A DNA stretch of 64,000 bases from Candidatus Cloacimonas sp. (GCA_023227825.1 JALOCJ010000007.1:62001-126000); one strand, 5' to 3'; shown: positions 52,129 through 61,361, numbered from the stretch's first letter. Numbers and translations are program-made. Notes: generated from the sequence alone by a model not told the origin.

Positions 52129-52419
52129 ATGATGGAATTTTATGAATCCCCTTCTATATCAATGACTAAAAGGCAAGAGGAAACTCCTTTAGCTCCTTCA
52201 ATGAAGATAAGTGAGTGGATAATTGTTTTGATCCTTACCTGCATTCCGATATTAAATCTTATTATGTTAATAATTTGGTCTTTGGATGAAAGAGGAAATC
52301 CCAATCGCCGTAGTTTTGCCCAGGCAGTTTTAATTTTTATGGCTATTCTGTTAGTCCTTTCCAGCTTTTATTTAGGACGGATGATTGGTATCCTTTATCA
52401 AATAATGGCTTTAATGTAG
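52129..52419 (+). CDS. Small two-helix membrane protein, paralogue of that at 19096
   Basis: A 96-residue protein with a polar N-terminus and two membrane helices. The turn ERGNPNRRSFAQAVLIF matches KNGNPNRSNWAKAQLIM of the 19096 protein, and the first helix (WIIVLILTCIPILNLIMLII) also resembles it. AGGAG precedes the double ATG. It lies 15 bp before tldD. Function unknown. Confidence 0.7.
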   Translation: MMEFYESPSISMTKRQEETPLAPSMKISEWIIVLILTCIPILNLIMLIIWSLDERGNPNRRSFAQAVLIFMAILLVLSSFYLGRMIGILYQIMALM

Positions 52420-52434
52420 AAATAAGGAGAAAGT

Positions 52435-53877
52435 ATGAAGTATTTAGATTTGGCAATGAATGCGGCTGAAAAACTCGGTGTAGAATATGCCGATATCCGC
52501 ATTCAAAAAACAACTGAGCAGGTAATTTTTCTGCAAAACCTATCCCTGAAACATACCAGTAATAATGTTTTGCAGGGATTTGGCATCCGGGTTTTCAAAG
52601 ATGGTGCCTGGGGTTTTGCGCATAGTAATGTTTTTAGTGATGAGGCAGTTTTAGCTACTGTAAAAAAGGCAGTTGAAACAGCAACCCTTTCTGCAGAAGT
52701 AAATAAGACAAAAAAATTGCGTTTAGCCCCGGAAAGAAGTTACATCTCTACTTACAAAACACCCGTTAAAATTGATCCTTTTTCTGTTCCTGTTTCTGAA
52801 AAGATAGACCTGATGATGGAAGTGTCACGCACAATGCTTGCTTATGAAGGAATTAAGAAAACCTTATTAATAATGATTATGCATAAGGATGAAAAACTCT
52901 TTGCCAGCACTTTAGGAACGCGCTTAGACCTTACTACACAGTTTATCAATCCAATGATTACAGCTGTAGCGGTTACAGAAAGTGACAGCCAAAGCCGCAC
53001 TTTTGATGAAGGTGGAAGAGCTGTCGGTTGGGAATGGATTTTGGAACTGGATTTGATAGACAAAGCAAAACAGATTGCCGAAGAGGCATTGATTAAAGTG
53101 AAAGCCGATACTCTTGGAGCTGAAGAACGTAGGTCTTTAGTTCTTGATCCTAATCATTTGGGCTTAACTATGCATGAAAGCGTTGGTCATGCTACTGAAC
53201 TGGACAGAGTTTTAGGTTGGGAAGCTGATTATGCCGGTGTTTCTTTTGCCACACCGGAAAAATTGAACAACTATCATTATGGTAGTGAACTGATTAACTT
53301 TGTGGGAGATAACACTTTGGAAGGAGGTCTTGCTACTCTCGGTTTTGATGATGATGGAGTTCCCGGACAGAAATGGTATATTATTAAAGACGGTATTTTA
53401 AAAGAATATGGCAGCACGCGTGATACAGCTTTGGAAATTGGCTTAATTGCTTCCCGCGGCTGCAATCGTGCCACCTATTATTTTAATCAACCAATTAACC
53501 GGATTCCTAATTTATATTTACTGCCTGGAACTAAACCGTTAACTCCGGGTGAACTTATTGCCGATACAGAAGATGGTATTTATATTCAAGGTAGAGGAAG
53601 TTATTCTATAGACCATCATCGCATAAATTTCCAGTTTGGCGGTGATTTCTTCTGGGAAATTAAGAATGGTAAACTGATTCGTCCCCTGAAGAAAGTTATT
53701 TACAAATCCTGCAATCCTGAATTCTGGAATAGCTGTGATGCTATTTGTGATGAGCGTTTTTGGCGTCCTTTCGGAGTTGTTAATTGTGGAAAAGGTCAGC
53801 CCCCACAAACAGGAAGAATGACTCATGGTTCCTCAACAGCAAGATTTCGTAATATCCGCGTAGGAGGTTCACAATGA
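52435..53877 (+). CDS. tldD: TldD-family metalloprotease
   Basis: A 480-residue zinc protease subunit. The HExxxH motif is MHESVGHATELDR near residue 245, which supplies the metal ligands. Other TldD parts are the N-terminal EYADIRIQKTTEQVIFLQNL and the C-terminal RFRNIRVGG. TldD and TldE form a heterodimer that degrades unfolded peptides and, in some bacteria, matures modified peptides. The tldE gene overlaps by 4 bp. Confidence 0.93.
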   Translation: MKYLDLAMNAAEKLGVEYADIRIQKTTEQVIFLQNLSLKHTSNNVLQGFGIRVFKDGAWGFAHSNVFSDEAVLATVKKAVETATLSAEVNKTKKLRLAPERSYISTYKTPVKIDPFSVPVSEKIDLMMEVSRTMLAYEGIKKTLLIMIMHKDEKLFASTLGTRLDLTTQFINPMITAVAVTESDSQSRTFDEGGRAVGWEWILELDLIDKAKQIAEEALIKVKADTLGAEERRSLVLDPNHLGLTMHESVGHATELDRVLGWEADYAGVSFATPEKLNNYHYGSELINFVGDNTLEGGLATLGFDDDGVPGQKWYIIKDGILKEYGSTRDTALEIGLIASRGCNRATYYFNQPINRIPNLYLLPGTKPLTPGELIADTEDGIYIQGRGSYSIDHHRINFQFGGDFFWEIKNGKLIRPLKKVIYKSCNPEFWNSCDAICDERFWRPFGVVNCGKGQPPQTGRMTHGSSTARFRNIRVGGSQ

Positions 53878-55148
53878 ATAGCGAAAAAATAGTGCAATAT
53901 ATTCAGAAACACTGTATTGCAGATGACTGGACACTGAATATTACTAAAGATGACAGCCACGAAACACGCTTTGCTCAAAATGTTATCACTCAACATATTG
54001 CCGGTGCAATGAAGGAAATTTCCTTAAGCGTTTCTTTTGGCAGTAAAGCAGGCAGCTGCACTGTAAATCAGGATGATGAAGAAAGTTTGGCATACCTTGT
54101 TAAAACAGCTGAAGAAATTGCTAAACTGGCTCCCGAAGACCCTGAATTTGTTCCTTCCGCAGGCAAAATGGACATTCCAGAGATTGTAAATTGTGATCCT
54201 CAAACCAAAGCACTGGAACCTAAACAATTAGTAGATATTGTTCAAAACAGCATCAATAGAGCCAAAACTTATGGAGCAACAGTTTCCGGTTTGACTGAAA
54301 AGCATATTGAAACCAACGGTCTGTTTACTAAAAATGGATTTAGCGGTGAATATGAAAAAAGTGATTTCGGCCACTCTATGACTCTGAAAAAAGATGAAGT
54401 AGAAACAAAGGTTGCCTACGAAGCCAAAAACTTTGCCGCTTTTAACCTGGAAACCCTTTTGGAAAAACTGTTCAATCAAGCATCTACTCTTGCCGTAAAA
54501 CAGACATTTGAACCCCAAAAAATCGCTGTCCTTTTAAGACCTCTTGCCCTCCAGGAACTATTTTGGTTTATGGGATGGATGATGGACCGCCGCTATGCCG
54601 ATGAAGGTATTACTCCTTTTACTGACCAACTTGGAAAGCTCTTCTTGGGAGAAAAATTCAGCTGGTTTTCAACCTACAAACAACCAACACTTTTAGCTCC
54701 GCCTTTCACTTCCGATGGCATAATTGCAGAAGAAATTCCCTGGGTGGAAAAGGGTGTATTAAAAAATCTTTCCACCAGCCGTTATTGGGCTAAAAAGATT
54801 GGCAGTAAACCCTGTAATAATTATAATATGTTCATTCCTGGTGAAGGTTACACTGAAGAAGAAATGCTGCAAATGGTTCCCCGCGGACTTATTGTAAATA
54901 GCTTTTGGTATATTCGTAGCGTAGATGTGAAAGCAGGAGAATTTACAGGAACCACGCGCGACGGTGTTTGGTATTTTGAAAATGGAAAAATTCAATATGC
55001 CGTAAATAATCTGCGCTTTAATGAAATTCCTCATACAGCAACTAAAAGAATTATTGCTACAGGCATCAGTGAGCTGGCAAATCCTAGTTCTTTGTTGCCT
55101 GCAATGCTGATTGATAACTTCAATTTCGTAGACAAGACCTCTTTTTAG
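53874..55148 (+). CDS. tldE: TldE/PmbA-family protein
   Basis: A 424-residue partner of TldD. It has the family's N-terminal and C-terminal domains (SVSFGSKAGSCTVNQDDEES; the late GTTRDGVWYFENGKIQYAVN; RFNEIP) but no HExxxH motif, as expected for the non-catalytic subunit. The ATG overlaps the tldD stop (ATGA). The pair is intact. A SagB-type oxidoreductase elsewhere in the window also belongs to peptide-modifying enzyme families, but is 49 kb away. Confidence 0.92.
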   Translation: MNSEKIVQYIQKHCIADDWTLNITKDDSHETRFAQNVITQHIAGAMKEISLSVSFGSKAGSCTVNQDDEESLAYLVKTAEEIAKLAPEDPEFVPSAGKMDIPEIVNCDPQTKALEPKQLVDIVQNSINRAKTYGATVSGLTEKHIETNGLFTKNGFSGEYEKSDFGHSMTLKKDEVETKVAYEAKNFAAFNLETLLEKLFNQASTLAVKQTFEPQKIAVLLRPLALQELFWFMGWMMDRRYADEGITPFTDQLGKLFLGEKFSWFSTYKQPTLLAPPFTSDGIIAEEIPWVEKGVLKNLSTSRYWAKKIGSKPCNNYNMFIPGEGYTEEEMLQMVPRGLIVNSFWYIRSVDVKAGEFTGTTRDGVWYFENGKIQYAVNNLRFNEIPHTATKRIIATGISELANPSSLLPAMLIDNFNFVDKTSF

Positions 55149-55225
55149 AAGAAATAAATTGACAGAAATTTGAGAATTAAAAACTAGTGTTTGAAATGCG
55201 ATTCAACATTCGCCCTAAGCCGATT

Positions 55226-55280
55226 CCTTTTATTTCGGGAGTGCCTTTGGACCAGAATGTTCGATCCCGTTAATAAAAGG
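55226..55280 (+). promoter_or_regulatory. Leader hairpin masking the ribosome binding site of the zinc-ribbon gene
   Basis: CCTTTTATT (55226-55234) pairs with AATAAAAGG (55272-55280), and CGGGA (55236-55240) pairs with TCCCG (55265-55269). The 3' arm overlaps the AAAAGGAG ribosome binding site (55275-55282), 8 bp before the ATG. Such a fold could hide the site at low temperature or until a factor acts. The AT-rich stem would melt readily. Confidence 0.5.
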
Positions 55281-55289
55281 AGATGTCAA

Positions 55290-55463
55290 ATGCCAGACAG
55301 AATACTCATTTGCCAGGACTGCTCCAGAGAATTCGTTTTCACCGAAGGTGAACAGGAATTCTATAAGGAGAAAGGTCTTCAAAACGAGCCAAAACGCTGC
55401 CCCGATTGCCGTAAAGCAAAAAAGGCACAGTTTAATCGTAACAGACGTAGACAATCTAATTAG
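55290..55463 (+). CDS. Small zinc-ribbon protein
   Basis: A 57-residue protein, MPDRILICQDCSREFVFTEG then KRCPDCRKAKKAQFNRNRRR, with two CxxC pairs for zinc. It is of the short zinc-ribbon type often found near or with cold-shock domain genes; the basic tail could bind nucleic acid. The frame extends upstream to 55191, but the ATG at 55290 with AAAAGGAG is the clear start. A leader hairpin covers the ribosome binding site, and a strong terminator follows. Confidence 0.8.
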   Translation: MPDRILICQDCSREFVFTEGEQEFYKEKGLQNEPKRCPDCRKAKKAQFNRNRRRQSN

Positions 55464-55480
55464 ATAGTTTCTAATCTGTT

Positions 55481-55511
55481 AACGCCACTGCTTAAATGTA
55501 GTGGCGTTTTT
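55481..55511 (+). terminator. Intrinsic terminator of the zinc-ribbon gene
   Basis: AACGCCACT (55481-55489) pairs perfectly with AGTGGCGTT (55500-55508), a 9-bp stem with a 10-base loop and TTTTTG after it. It starts 18 bp after the stop codon. Confidence 0.9.
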
Positions 55512-55527
55512 GTTTTCAATCGTAAAA

Positions 55528-55809
55528 TAGTGAGATGGAGAGATGGCGAGATGGCGAGATGGCGAGATAGAAAGTCAGGAGTCATTAGCGCTTATATTAT
55601 TTTGTTCCTTACGATATCTTTCATAGCGCTTATGACTCGTGACGACACTGTAAACCAATCAAAAATCAAATCTGTGTAATCTGCGAGAGATGGTCGTCAC
55701 GAGTCCTCACTGCCAAACAAATTAGTTCATAGTGTAAAAGTTATTTCGGCAGTGACGACTCCTGACTTCCTATCTCGCTATCTCGCCATCTCGCCATCTC
55801 ACTATTCAC
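55528..55809. repeat. Nested inverted-repeat element, copy 1
   Basis: Outer arms of about 55 bp (AATAGTGAGATGGAGAGATG at 55526 and its near reverse complement ending at 55807) face each other, each made of GATGGCGA units followed by CAGGAGTCA. Inside, GACTCGTGACGAC (55634-55646) and GTCGTCACGAGTC (55693-55705) are a perfect 13-bp inverted repeat. A related, more decayed sequence is at 59559-59731. The right arm touches the stop codon of the subtilase gene. Confidence 0.75.
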
Positions 55810-58805
55810 AGTTTCAGCAGTTTACGCATAAAGGTTCGTTCCTGGGTTTTAACCACCATCAAATATATTCCGGAAGTAGTATTACGCTGTTTATTATCCA
55901 AGCCATCCCAGGAAAGGTGATGAATACCTGTTTCCAGATACAGGTAATCATTGTTTCTAATCAATTGTCCCTTAATGTTATAAACCTTAATTGTAACAGG
56001 GGCAGGGGAAGATATTTTTAATTCCAGATAAACAGAATTGCCGAAAGGATTGGGGTAAGCGTTTAAATATTCAATTTGTTCAGGTGGAAGAGGAGGTGTT
56101 TCAGGTTCAGTAAAAGGCATTATCAGAACAGCAGGACCAAAAATCTGATTAAAACCATTGCAGGAAATTGATTCTAACCAATAATACAAAGTATCGGACA
56201 AAACAGTTTCCGAATCGTAATAGTGATAATTATTTCCCGTTGCACCACCCGTTGCAGGAATAATTACAGAATTCAGTTTAAGCGCATTAGAAAAAGAAGA
56301 ATTGCAGCTCCGGTAAAGATTATAGCCCAGCAGATTAGTTTCGGAGGCAGTATTCCAAAAAACAGTTGCCCCGTTAGAGTAAGTAGCATAAAAAGCAGTA
56401 AGTTCTACAGGCAGAGTAACTTCTTCTGCAGTAAAGAAATCCATTATGCGAACGATAAGATTTTCTCTGGTATTAGGAAATGAGCCATCCGTCAATTCGC
56501 TCAAAGCATAGCTGAATACAAAACTGCGTTGATCATAGCCACCGGCACAAACAACTGCAACACATCCGTAATTACTTTCTTCAAATGCACTTCTGGCATA
56601 AGGATAAAGCTCTGTAAAGCGGTCTATATAGTCCACTTTAGTTTGCGAAGAAGATGTAAACAGCATTCCGGAAGAAGGTGTATAAGAAACACCGCTAAGG
56701 TTATCAATTGCATTAGTTATGCCATCCTCAGCACTGATTATTCCTAAGAGGGGCCAGAGAACTTCGTAGGCATCAAGTTCACCTTGAATATCCGGAAGAT
56801 AGTAAGTTAAATCAAAACCGACAACATCTACTCCTTCAATATATACCCTGCCTCCGGAAAGTAAATAGTTATAAAGGGCATTAAACATATAGGTTTTATC
56901 AAAGCGAACAATATTACTGCCCACAGCTCCAAAACTTAAAAAGACCGCCTCAAAGCTATAAAATGATGAAGGAAATGTAGTTCCGTAAGTGCAGGTGTAA
57001 CCCAGGTTTTGTAAAGTGTTTTTGATAAAGGTTCCGCTCATATCTCTACCGCCGGAAACACCTTCCCAGATAAAAATTCCCCCGGCATTAATAAGAATGC
57101 TGAAGGAAAGGTTATTTCCTGCCACAACAGGTAAATCAGCAGTTGTCTGCAAATTGAAAGTTACATATTGGGAAGTAGCAGTTGGCAGAACATAGATGCT
57201 AAAGACCTCCTCCAAAGTTATATAATCATCAGCAGGAATGTTTTGATTGTGGCTACCGGAAAGGATATTTACATAAGGATTGGTAGTAGAAAGAGTAAAA
57301 ATGCCGTTAGCAGAATATTCACCGTAACTGTGTAAAAGAAGATTTACGGAAAATGTTTCCCCGGGTTCCACAGCTAAATTTCCATTAGCATCCGTAGCAC
57401 CTCTATTTTCTATTAATGTAAGGCGGATTTCTTCATCGGGAAGAGGATTATCTTCTTGTAAAGCACGCCGGGCATTCAGTTTGCCTTCTCCCAGGAGATT
57501 TTCTTTGCCAGGATTATTGGCATCCACATCATCGCAGCTACCTTTAATTCTATTTAGAAGATCATTTTGGCTAATGTCGGGAAGGTAGGATTTTATTAGA
57601 CCTGCTAAAGAGCTTGCTATCGGGCTGGCATAAGAAGTAGCATTACTAACTGTAGTATAACCACTTGCAGTTACAGTGCCGATTGAGCCGGTAGGAGAAC
57701 CTACATCCACGTAAGAGCCATAACTGGAAACTGATGATTTTACCCCGTTATTTTGTAAAGCTGCTACTGCCAAAACATTTTTATAGGCAGCAGGATAAAC
57801 AGGAATAGTATTATTACTGTTACCGGCAGCTGCAACTATCACCGAACCCAGAGAATAAGCATAATTGATAACTTCCTGGTATGCTTGCGAATAAGTAGTG
57901 CCACCCCAACTGCAATTAATGATATCAGCTCCATTTTCAGCAGCATAAATAATACCGTTATAGCCATAATAAATGGAACTTGAACCCTGATAACTACAGG
58001 AAACAGGCATCAAAGTTAAATTCCAGGCAAGGGAACTGACCCCGATTGTATTGTTTGTTCGGGCAGAAGCAATCCCGGAAACGGTTGTGCCATGACCACT
58101 ACTTTCATAAGGATTATTGGATTCGCCTCCACTACTGGTGAGCATAAAATCCCAACCAATAAGATCATCAATCTTTCCATTTCCGTCATCATCAATTCCA
58201 TTCAAGTCACCTGAATCCATAACCCAAGTGCTTCCGTTATAATAAATTGTGTAACCGTTGTGGTTGGCATCTTCAACCAAATTTTGCCAAATATTTTCTG
58301 CCAAATCAGGATGAGTCCATCTACAACCGGTATCTACGAGAGCAATTATTACAGGAGAAGTTCCATTTTCACCTTGATGAATATCCCAGGCAGCTTCTGC
58401 TTCCAGAGATGCAAAATAGAGGGATTCTGCATAGTGCTCATCATTAGGGATAGCAAAAACCGCATCAGGATAAATAACTTCCGCATATTGCACATAAGGG
58501 TCTGAAGATAGCAGATTTACAACTGCCTGCGGGGGATAGGAACTTTGCACTTCAAAGATAAGAGAAAGCTCACATTCTTCTCTTTTTTGCGGTGATATAA
58601 GGAATTTAGAGTTTATAGAAGAGACCTGCAATTTTTGCAGTTTTTCATCTATAGACGCAATTCCTGTGCGATTATAGGACTTTTGCAAGGCAGAACGATA
58701 TTCCGGTTTCAGCTTAAAAATAGCTGTTCCTGAATTTTCACTAAAATCAGCAGCAAAAAGACCAAATGCAATCAATAATGTTAAAAAAACAGTAAAATAC
58801 TTCAT
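55806..58805 (-). CDS. Exported subtilisin-like serine protease with C-terminal sorting domain
   Basis: A 999-residue secreted S8 peptidase. Signal peptide over 1-18 (FTVFLTLLIAFGLFAA), then a pro-region, then the catalytic domain with Asp in IIALVDTGCRWTHPDL, His in SSGHGTTVSGIASA, oxyanion Asn in VIVAAAGNSNN and Ser in NATSYASPIASSLAGL. The usual GTSMAxP is NATSYASP. Further beta domains of unknown type and a fibronectin-like segment (YSNGATVFWNTASETNLLGY) follow. The C-terminus is a FlgD-like sorting domain (LNAYPNPFGNSVYLEL, SGIYLMVVK). It resembles the transglutaminase protein only in that end. Confidence 0.92.
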   Translation of the reverse strand: MKYFTVFLTLLIAFGLFAADFSENSGTAIFKLKPEYRSALQKSYNRTGIASIDEKLQKLQVSSINSKFLISPQKREECELSLIFEVQSSYPPQAVVNLLSSDPYVQYAEVIYPDAVFAIPNDEHYAESLYFASLEAEAAWDIHQGENGTSPVIIALVDTGCRWTHPDLAENIWQNLVEDANHNGYTIYYNGSTWVMDSGDLNGIDDDGNGKIDDLIGWDFMLTSSGGESNNPYESSGHGTTVSGIASARTNNTIGVSSLAWNLTLMPVSCSYQGSSSIYYGYNGIIYAAENGADIINCSWGGTTYSQAYQEVINYAYSLGSVIVAAAGNSNNTIPVYPAAYKNVLAVAALQNNGVKSSVSSYGSYVDVGSPTGSIGTVTASGYTTVSNATSYASPIASSLAGLIKSYLPDISQNDLLNRIKGSCDDVDANNPGKENLLGEGKLNARRALQEDNPLPDEEIRLTLIENRGATDANGNLAVEPGETFSVNLLLHSYGEYSANGIFTLSTTNPYVNILSGSHNQNIPADDYITLEEVFSIYVLPTATSQYVTFNLQTTADLPVVAGNNLSFSILINAGGIFIWEGVSGGRDMSGTFIKNTLQNLGYTCTYGTTFPSSFYSFEAVFLSFGAVGSNIVRFDKTYMFNALYNYLLSGGRVYIEGVDVVGFDLTYYLPDIQGELDAYEVLWPLLGIISAEDGITNAIDNLSGVSYTPSSGMLFTSSSQTKVDYIDRFTELYPYARSAFEESNYGCVAVVCAGGYDQRSFVFSYALSELTDGSFPNTRENLIVRIMDFFTAEEVTLPVELTAFYATYSNGATVFWNTASETNLLGYNLYRSCNSSFSNALKLNSVIIPATGGATGNNYHYYDSETVLSDTLYYWLESISCNGFNQIFGPAVLIMPFTEPETPPLPPEQIEYLNAYPNPFGNSVYLELKISSPAPVTIKVYNIKGQLIRNNDYLYLETGIHHLSWDGLDNKQRNTTSGIYLMVVKTQERTFMRKLLKL

Positions 58806-58814
58806 TTTATCCTC

Positions 58815-59168
58815 CTAAAAAACGGATTCTCGTCTCCGCGGAAAAATACCTTTATTTTCTTTTCCGAAACGGGGAATGATATGCAGATGAAAATGGGGAA
58901 TACTTTGTCCTGCCACAGAACCGCAATTCATAGCTAAATTGTAACCACGCGGCTCATATTTTTCTTCCAACACCTTTTTCACAGAAAGCGTTATTGCGTG
59001 TAAAGAAACCAATTCTTCCGGACTTAAAGTAAAATAATCCGGTGTATGACGCTTGGAAATAATCAAAGTATGACCTTTGCTAACAGGATATTTATCCCAA
59101 ATTGCAAAGAAATGTTCATTTTCTGCCAGATAAACTGAGCAGTCAAGATTACAAAATTCACACGGCAT
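58815..59168 (-). CDS. HIT-family nucleotide hydrolase
   Basis: A 117-residue histidine-triad protein: the catalytic HxHxH is in IPHFHLHIIPRFG near residue 96, preceded by YNLAMNCGSVAGQS. The N-terminus has CEFCNLD, a common short cysteine pair in this group. HIT proteins hydrolyse dinucleoside polyphosphates or nucleotide phosphoramidates; the exact substrate is unknown. On the minus strand, TATAAT lies shortly upstream of the start. The subtilase gene follows 9 bp downstream. Confidence 0.9.
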   Translation of the reverse strand: MPCEFCNLDCSVYLAENEHFFAIWDKYPVSKGHTLIISKRHTPDYFTLSPEELVSLHAITLSVKKVLEEKYEPRGYNLAMNCGSVAGQSIPHFHLHIIPRFGKENKGIFPRRRESVF

Positions 59169-59428
59169 AAGCTGTTACCTCATTCCTATATTATAATGCA
59201 TTTTTTCAACTTAGCCATAATAATATTTGACGGGGAATAAAATCAAGCTCGCTGCTTGCATTGTTTCAATATTGGCTATCCGTTACATAAACCGGCTGAA
59301 ATTTATTTGTGAATAAATCAGGTAGGGAATCTCTGTATACCTTTAACTCATTATCATATTATATGATTAGCCCTATATTTTGCCCTTATTGGTTCAAGAT
59401 GTGTATCTGCTTATTATATAGTAGATCA

Positions 59429-59499
59429 AGTAACGACCCCGTAACACTTCCGTAACACTTCCGTAACTTCGTTACGGGGTTGTTACGGAAGTGTTACCT
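59429..59499 (-). repeat. TTACGG element, copy 2 (reverse orientation)
   Basis: GTAACGACCCCGTAACACTT, then CCGTAACACTTCCGTAACTT and CGTTACGGGGTTGTTACGG. Its reverse complement aligns with 4491-4568 throughout, including the double GGAAGTGTTAC units. Confidence 0.7.
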
Positions 59500-59558
59500 G
59501 GTTATTAGAGGATTAAATTGGAAGGTTGAGCTCCCCGTTAACCACAATAAAAGTAAAA

Positions 59559-59731
59559 AGTCATTTGCGCCTTCATATTTTAATTTGCAACGATATTCTT
59601 ACAGGTGAAATATTACTCCTGAGGGCTATAATTATTTAAATATGAATAAAATAGTCCTTATTAGCCCTCCCTGCCAATTAAATTAGGGAGAAAGGTGAAA
59701 TTTATTTCAGTAGTGACGACTCCGGACTTAT
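59559..59731 (+). repeat. Nested element, copy 2 (decayed)
   Basis: Left part GTCATTTGCGCCTTCATATT with GCAACGATATTCTTACAG matches 55580-55625. The right part CTGCCAATTAAATTAG and CAGTAGTGACGACTCCGGACTT matches 55711-55767. The inner 13-bp inverted repeat and the long outer arms are lost. It shows that the 55.5-kb structure belongs to a dispersed family. Confidence 0.6.
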
Positions 59732-59887
59732 ATAGATTGTTCTTATATTTCCTGAAAATGCTAACCGATAAAGACAAGATGTTGTTATCCCGGATGTCGG
59801 TTTAATATTTTTCTTGCAGTAAAAGCATTGTTTAAAAAGAATAGTTTTATAGAGGCAATTGCGCTTCTTAATTTTGAGGAGAAAGAA

Positions 59888-61348
59888 ATGAAATATAAAG
59901 TCCCAACCCTTTTGGCAATATGTTTATTGTGGATAATGTCCTTAATATCTGCCCAGCCCGATCCCAATGCTTTAGTTGGTAAAATTGGAGACCGGGAATA
60001 CAAGTACAAAAAATTTAATGACGGATTTAAAGCATATCTGCAATATTATAGTAAAGGTAAAGTGTTAACTAAACAGGATAGCATTAGATTGAATAATCAA
60101 TACTGGGAAGAACTTGTCGGAATATATGTGTATGACCAGGCAATAAAAGCCGGCAAAATTAAGGTTACAGATGCTGAACTGGAAGCAGAAATCAAGAAAA
60201 ATGTGCCCGCAGAAATTAAACAAATTAAGGATTTTCAAACTAACGGCAAATTTGATAAAGCCAAATATGAACAGGCATTAAAAGAGCATCCTGATTTTAA
60301 ACGGGAAGTTATGAATTATTCCCGTGATCTATATTCCTATAATAAGCTGATTAAGACCGTTAAAAATGAAGTTAAAGCCAACCCGGATAGCGTGAAAAAT
60401 GCCTGGCTGAAAGAAAATGATTATGCCAGCGCCAAAATTATCCACTTTGATTACAATAAATTGACTGATATAAATGTAACCGATGAAGAAGCCAGAATCT
60501 TTTATGAAGCCCATAAAGATGAATTTAAAAGAGAAAATGGACGCAGCTATCTTGTGGCTCGTTTTGCCGGTAATTTGAGCAAAGCAGAAAATGCAGAACA
60601 ACAGGCAAAAGAAAATAAAACTTTAAGCACAGCTCTTTTTAACCGGGCAAAAGAAATTGGTTTACAAAAGGCAGCAGAAGAAATGAACATTACTGTGGAA
60701 GAAAGTCCTTATTTTAATAAACAGGATCAAATAATTCCCTATATAGGTCGTGCTCCCGATTTGATTTCTTTTGCTTTCAATAATCCCGTTGGTTCTATTC
60801 CGGATATTTTTTATGCACCCACCGGTGATATACTGGTTGTAGAGCTGAAAAGTGAAATACCTGAATATTACATTGATTTTGAGATTAAAAAACAGGAAAT
60901 GATAATCCGGGCAAATCGCGCTAAACGAATGTTCACAATGGATAATTATGTGCAGGATTTTATGCAAAAAGAAACCCCGGAAACATATTTAGCTGCCGCA
61001 ACAAGGGATAGCATTGCTATTATTGAAGCGGAAAAAGTTTTGGCTGATAACGAAATAAAACCCTTAGGCAAAATCCCTGCTTTGAATACTGCAATTTTAA
61101 ATACTCCCGTGGGCTCTTTCACTCCTCTCATAGAAAATGAAAAACACTGGTATCTTGCCCTCGTTACAAAACGCCAATATCCGGATTTAACTCTCTGGGA
61201 AAAAAATAAAAAGAATATAATTGCTGATGCCGAGGCAAAATTACAAGAAGATCACCTCAATCAATGGTATCTTGAACAACGCAGGAAAGTTCAGATAATT
61301 GATAACCGAAAGAATTTTTATGAATTGCAAATGCAGATGAAATTGTAG
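59888..61348 (+). CDS. SurA/PpiD-like periplasmic chaperone or peptidyl-prolyl isomerase
   Basis: A 486-residue exported protein. The ATG at 59888, with GAGGAG upstream, starts a signal peptide (LLAICLLWIMSLISAQ). The N-terminal region (ALVGKIGDREYKYKKFNDGF) and helices to about residue 150 are of the SurA_N type. Regions resembling parvulin-like domains follow (IPYIGRAPDLISFAFNNPVG, FYAPTGDILVVEL), but the parvulin catalytic pattern is weak. Such proteins help outer-membrane proteins fold. The frame upstream to 59828 is an extension without support. Confidence 0.7.
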   Translation: MKYKVPTLLAICLLWIMSLISAQPDPNALVGKIGDREYKYKKFNDGFKAYLQYYSKGKVLTKQDSIRLNNQYWEELVGIYVYDQAIKAGKIKVTDAELEAEIKKNVPAEIKQIKDFQTNGKFDKAKYEQALKEHPDFKREVMNYSRDLYSYNKLIKTVKNEVKANPDSVKNAWLKENDYASAKIIHFDYNKLTDINVTDEEARIFYEAHKDEFKRENGRSYLVARFAGNLSKAENAEQQAKENKTLSTALFNRAKEIGLQKAAEEMNITVEESPYFNKQDQIIPYIGRAPDLISFAFNNPVGSIPDIFYAPTGDILVVELKSEIPEYYIDFEIKKQEMIIRANRAKRMFTMDNYVQDFMQKETPETYLAAATRDSIAIIEAEKVLADNEIKPLGKIPALNTAILNTPVGSFTPLIENEKHWYLALVTKRQYPDLTLWEKNKKNIIADAEAKLQEDHLNQWYLEQRRKVQIIDNRKNFYELQMQMKL

Positions 61349-61361
61349 AGGATTATGAGGG

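Larger units (their letters stand above)
59169..59887. other. Repeat-rich divergent intergenic region
   Basis: About 720 bp between the HIT gene (-) and the SurA-like gene (+). It holds the inverted copy of the TTACGG element (59429-59499), a degenerate GGTTGAGCTCCCCGTTAACC unit at about 59524-59543 and the second nested element (59559-59731). No gene is evident. Confidence 0.5.

Noticed and set aside
55191..55289. Longer N-terminus for the zinc-ribbon protein
   Set aside because: The ribosome binding site and family alignment both favour the ATG at 55290; the upstream part forms the leader hairpin.
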